A stretch of 5,489 bases of DNA from the NCBI GenBank assembly GCA_035063885.1, contig JAPSFM010000185.1:1-5489 (forward strand), in the 5' to 3' direction. The position numbers were made by a program, and so were the translations under genes. Shown piece by piece: positions 4,564-5,489 of this stretch. The notes under the pieces are model-generated. The model worked only from the letters and a program-made list of their open reading frames with translations, was not told the origin of the DNA and made no database searches. This stretch comes from CAADGY01 sp900696665 (lineage in GTDB: Bacteria > Acidobacteriota > Terriglobia > Bryobacterales > Bryobacteraceae). Every line of letters begins with the position of its first letter. The stretch's first letter is position 1.

Positions 4564-5489
4564 ATGAACGCAGCAGAAACATTTGTCGAAGGTCTGCGGC
4601 AACACGGCATCGAGTGGATGGCTACCCTTTGCGGGCATGGCCTCGATCCTTTGTTGCATGCGGCCAAACGTGCCGGCTTACGACTGGTCGATGTTCGCAA
4701 TGAGCAGACGGCCGGTTACATGGCGGACGCCTGCGGAAGACTCACGCGTCGGCCGGGCGTGTGTGCCGTCTCAAGCGGGGTTGCACACATCAATGCGCTG
4801 ACCGGGGTGGCGAACGCCTGGTTCGACCAAGCGCCCATGCTGCTCGTCAGCGGCGCGGGGGCGCTCTCGACCGCCGGCCGCGGGCACTTCCAGGAGATGG
4901 ACCAGGTTGCGCTTGCGGCATCCGTCACAAGGTACGCGCGGGTTATCGAATCCGCCAACCGCACGCTGGAGATTTTGGACGAAGCGCTTGCTGCCGCGGT
5001 GCGCCCGGAACCCGGCCCCGTGCATCTGACATTTCCGCTGGACGTTCAGGTGACCGAAGCGGGCGCTGCGGCCGGAAGGCGCAGATCTCCAACGGAAGCA
5101 GGTGAAAGCGCGGATAGGGGTGATCCCGAAGCGGTGGCTGAGGCTCTCTCAAAATGCCGCCGGCCTTTGATTATCGCCGGTTCCGGCGTCTATTACGCCG
5201 GCTCGGGCGACGAACTGATGCGATTTTCAGAACAGTTTTCCATTCCAGTGGTGGTTCCCATTTGGGATCGCGGCTCGATCGAACGCCCCATAGAAACGTT
5301 CCTGGGCGTCATTGGAGCAGCCAGCGGCGGTCCGCGATTGCTCGGCGATTCCGACTGTATCGTGATGGCGGGCGCGCTGCCGGATTACCGCGTGGGATAC
5401 CTGGAACCCGGCGCTGTCATGGACGGCGCGGCCGTCTTGCAATTCACTCAGGGATGGGACGAACTTGGCATGGCCGTGGGACGGCGGCG
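4564..5489 (+). CDS. Thiamine-diphosphate-dependent enzyme, acetolactate synthase-like (3' end beyond window)
   Basis: The first 308 residues of a ThDP enzyme of the acetolactate synthase/benzoylformate decarboxylase group; the cofactor-binding C-terminal PP domain lies outside the window. The N-terminal PYR domain (about 1-165) carries the activating glutamate E47 in VRNEQTAGYMAD, the ANAWFDQAPMLLVSG segment (84-97) and GRGHFQEMDQ (105-114). The central domain begins at about 185, with RPLIIAGSGVYYAG (200-213) and RLLGDSDCIVMAGA (258-271). The loop usually TSGPGxTN reads SSGVAHIN (70-77), and the usual GxPG near residue 25 reads CGHGLDPL. So it is probably not the housekeeping IlvB but a paralogue that decarboxylates or ligates some 2-oxo acid. 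The substrate is unknown. It follows the SH3-protein gene by 12 bp and is likely cotranscribed. Confidence 0.85.
   Translation, partial: MNAAETFVEGLRQHGIEWMATLCGHGLDPLLHAAKRAGLRLVDVRNEQTAGYMADACGRLTRRPGVCAVSSGVAHINALTGVANAWFDQAPMLLVSGAGALSTAGRGHFQEMDQVALAASVTRYARVIESANRTLEILDEALAAAVRPEPGPVHLTFPLDVQVTEAGAAAGRRRSPTEAGESADRGDPEAVAEALSKCRRPLIIAGSGVYYAGSGDELMRFSEQFSIPVVVPIWDRGSIERPIETFLGVIGAASGGPRLLGDSDCIVMAGALPDYRVGYLEPGAVMDGAAVLQFTQGWDELGMAVGRR

Noticed and set aside
5183..5201. 7-bp inverted repeat (CCGGCGT...ACGCCGG) as a regulatory hairpin
   Set aside because: It is within the ThDP enzyme coding sequence with no T-tract, and short GC-rich stems are common at this base composition.

Overview
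The window looks like chromosomal DNA from a GC-rich, Gram-negative-type soil bacterium. The best guess is Acidobacteriota, near Solibacter/Bryobacter. This rests on the style of the CCA-adding enzyme, on a two-module beta-rich protein with DUF6982-like sequence (a type I associate with that phylum), and on base composition. It is recognition from memory, not a search. Most of the content is housekeeping or conserved-hypothetical. I see no phage or CRISPR, and no clear defence system.

Layout: positions 1-181 are non-coding. They hold a small inverted repeat and three 35-bp direct repeats that resemble the repeated end of a mobile element lying upstream. A 2H phosphoesterase (2'-5' RNA ligase-like) gene follows at 182-745. 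It converges, with a 7-bp gap, on a minus-strand gene for a conserved protein of unknown function (753-1235). That gene diverges from xerD (1294-2190) across a compact promoter region in which the -10 boxes of the two strands overlap. xerD appears to be leaderless. A class II CCA-adding enzyme/poly(A)-polymerase-family gene (2217-3515) follows xerD after 26 bp, probably on the same transcript.

A new transcription unit begins at a TAGAAT box (3544-3549). It directs a possible leaderless 22-codon reading frame that starts like a Tat signal peptide and then stops, which suggests a broken gene or a leader peptide. Close behind are an SH3-domain protein with a Cys/His putative peptidase or amidase domain (3643-4551) and, 12 bp later, the first 308 codons of a thiamine-diphosphate enzyme of the acetolactate-synthase type (4564 to the window end). 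The last two are probably cotranscribed, but I cannot link them functionally.

The points most worth a second look are the 35-bp repeat array, a perfect 20-bp palindrome inside the 2H gene, the overlapping divergent promoters, the truncated Tat-like frame and its junction, and the C-terminal domain of the SH3 protein.
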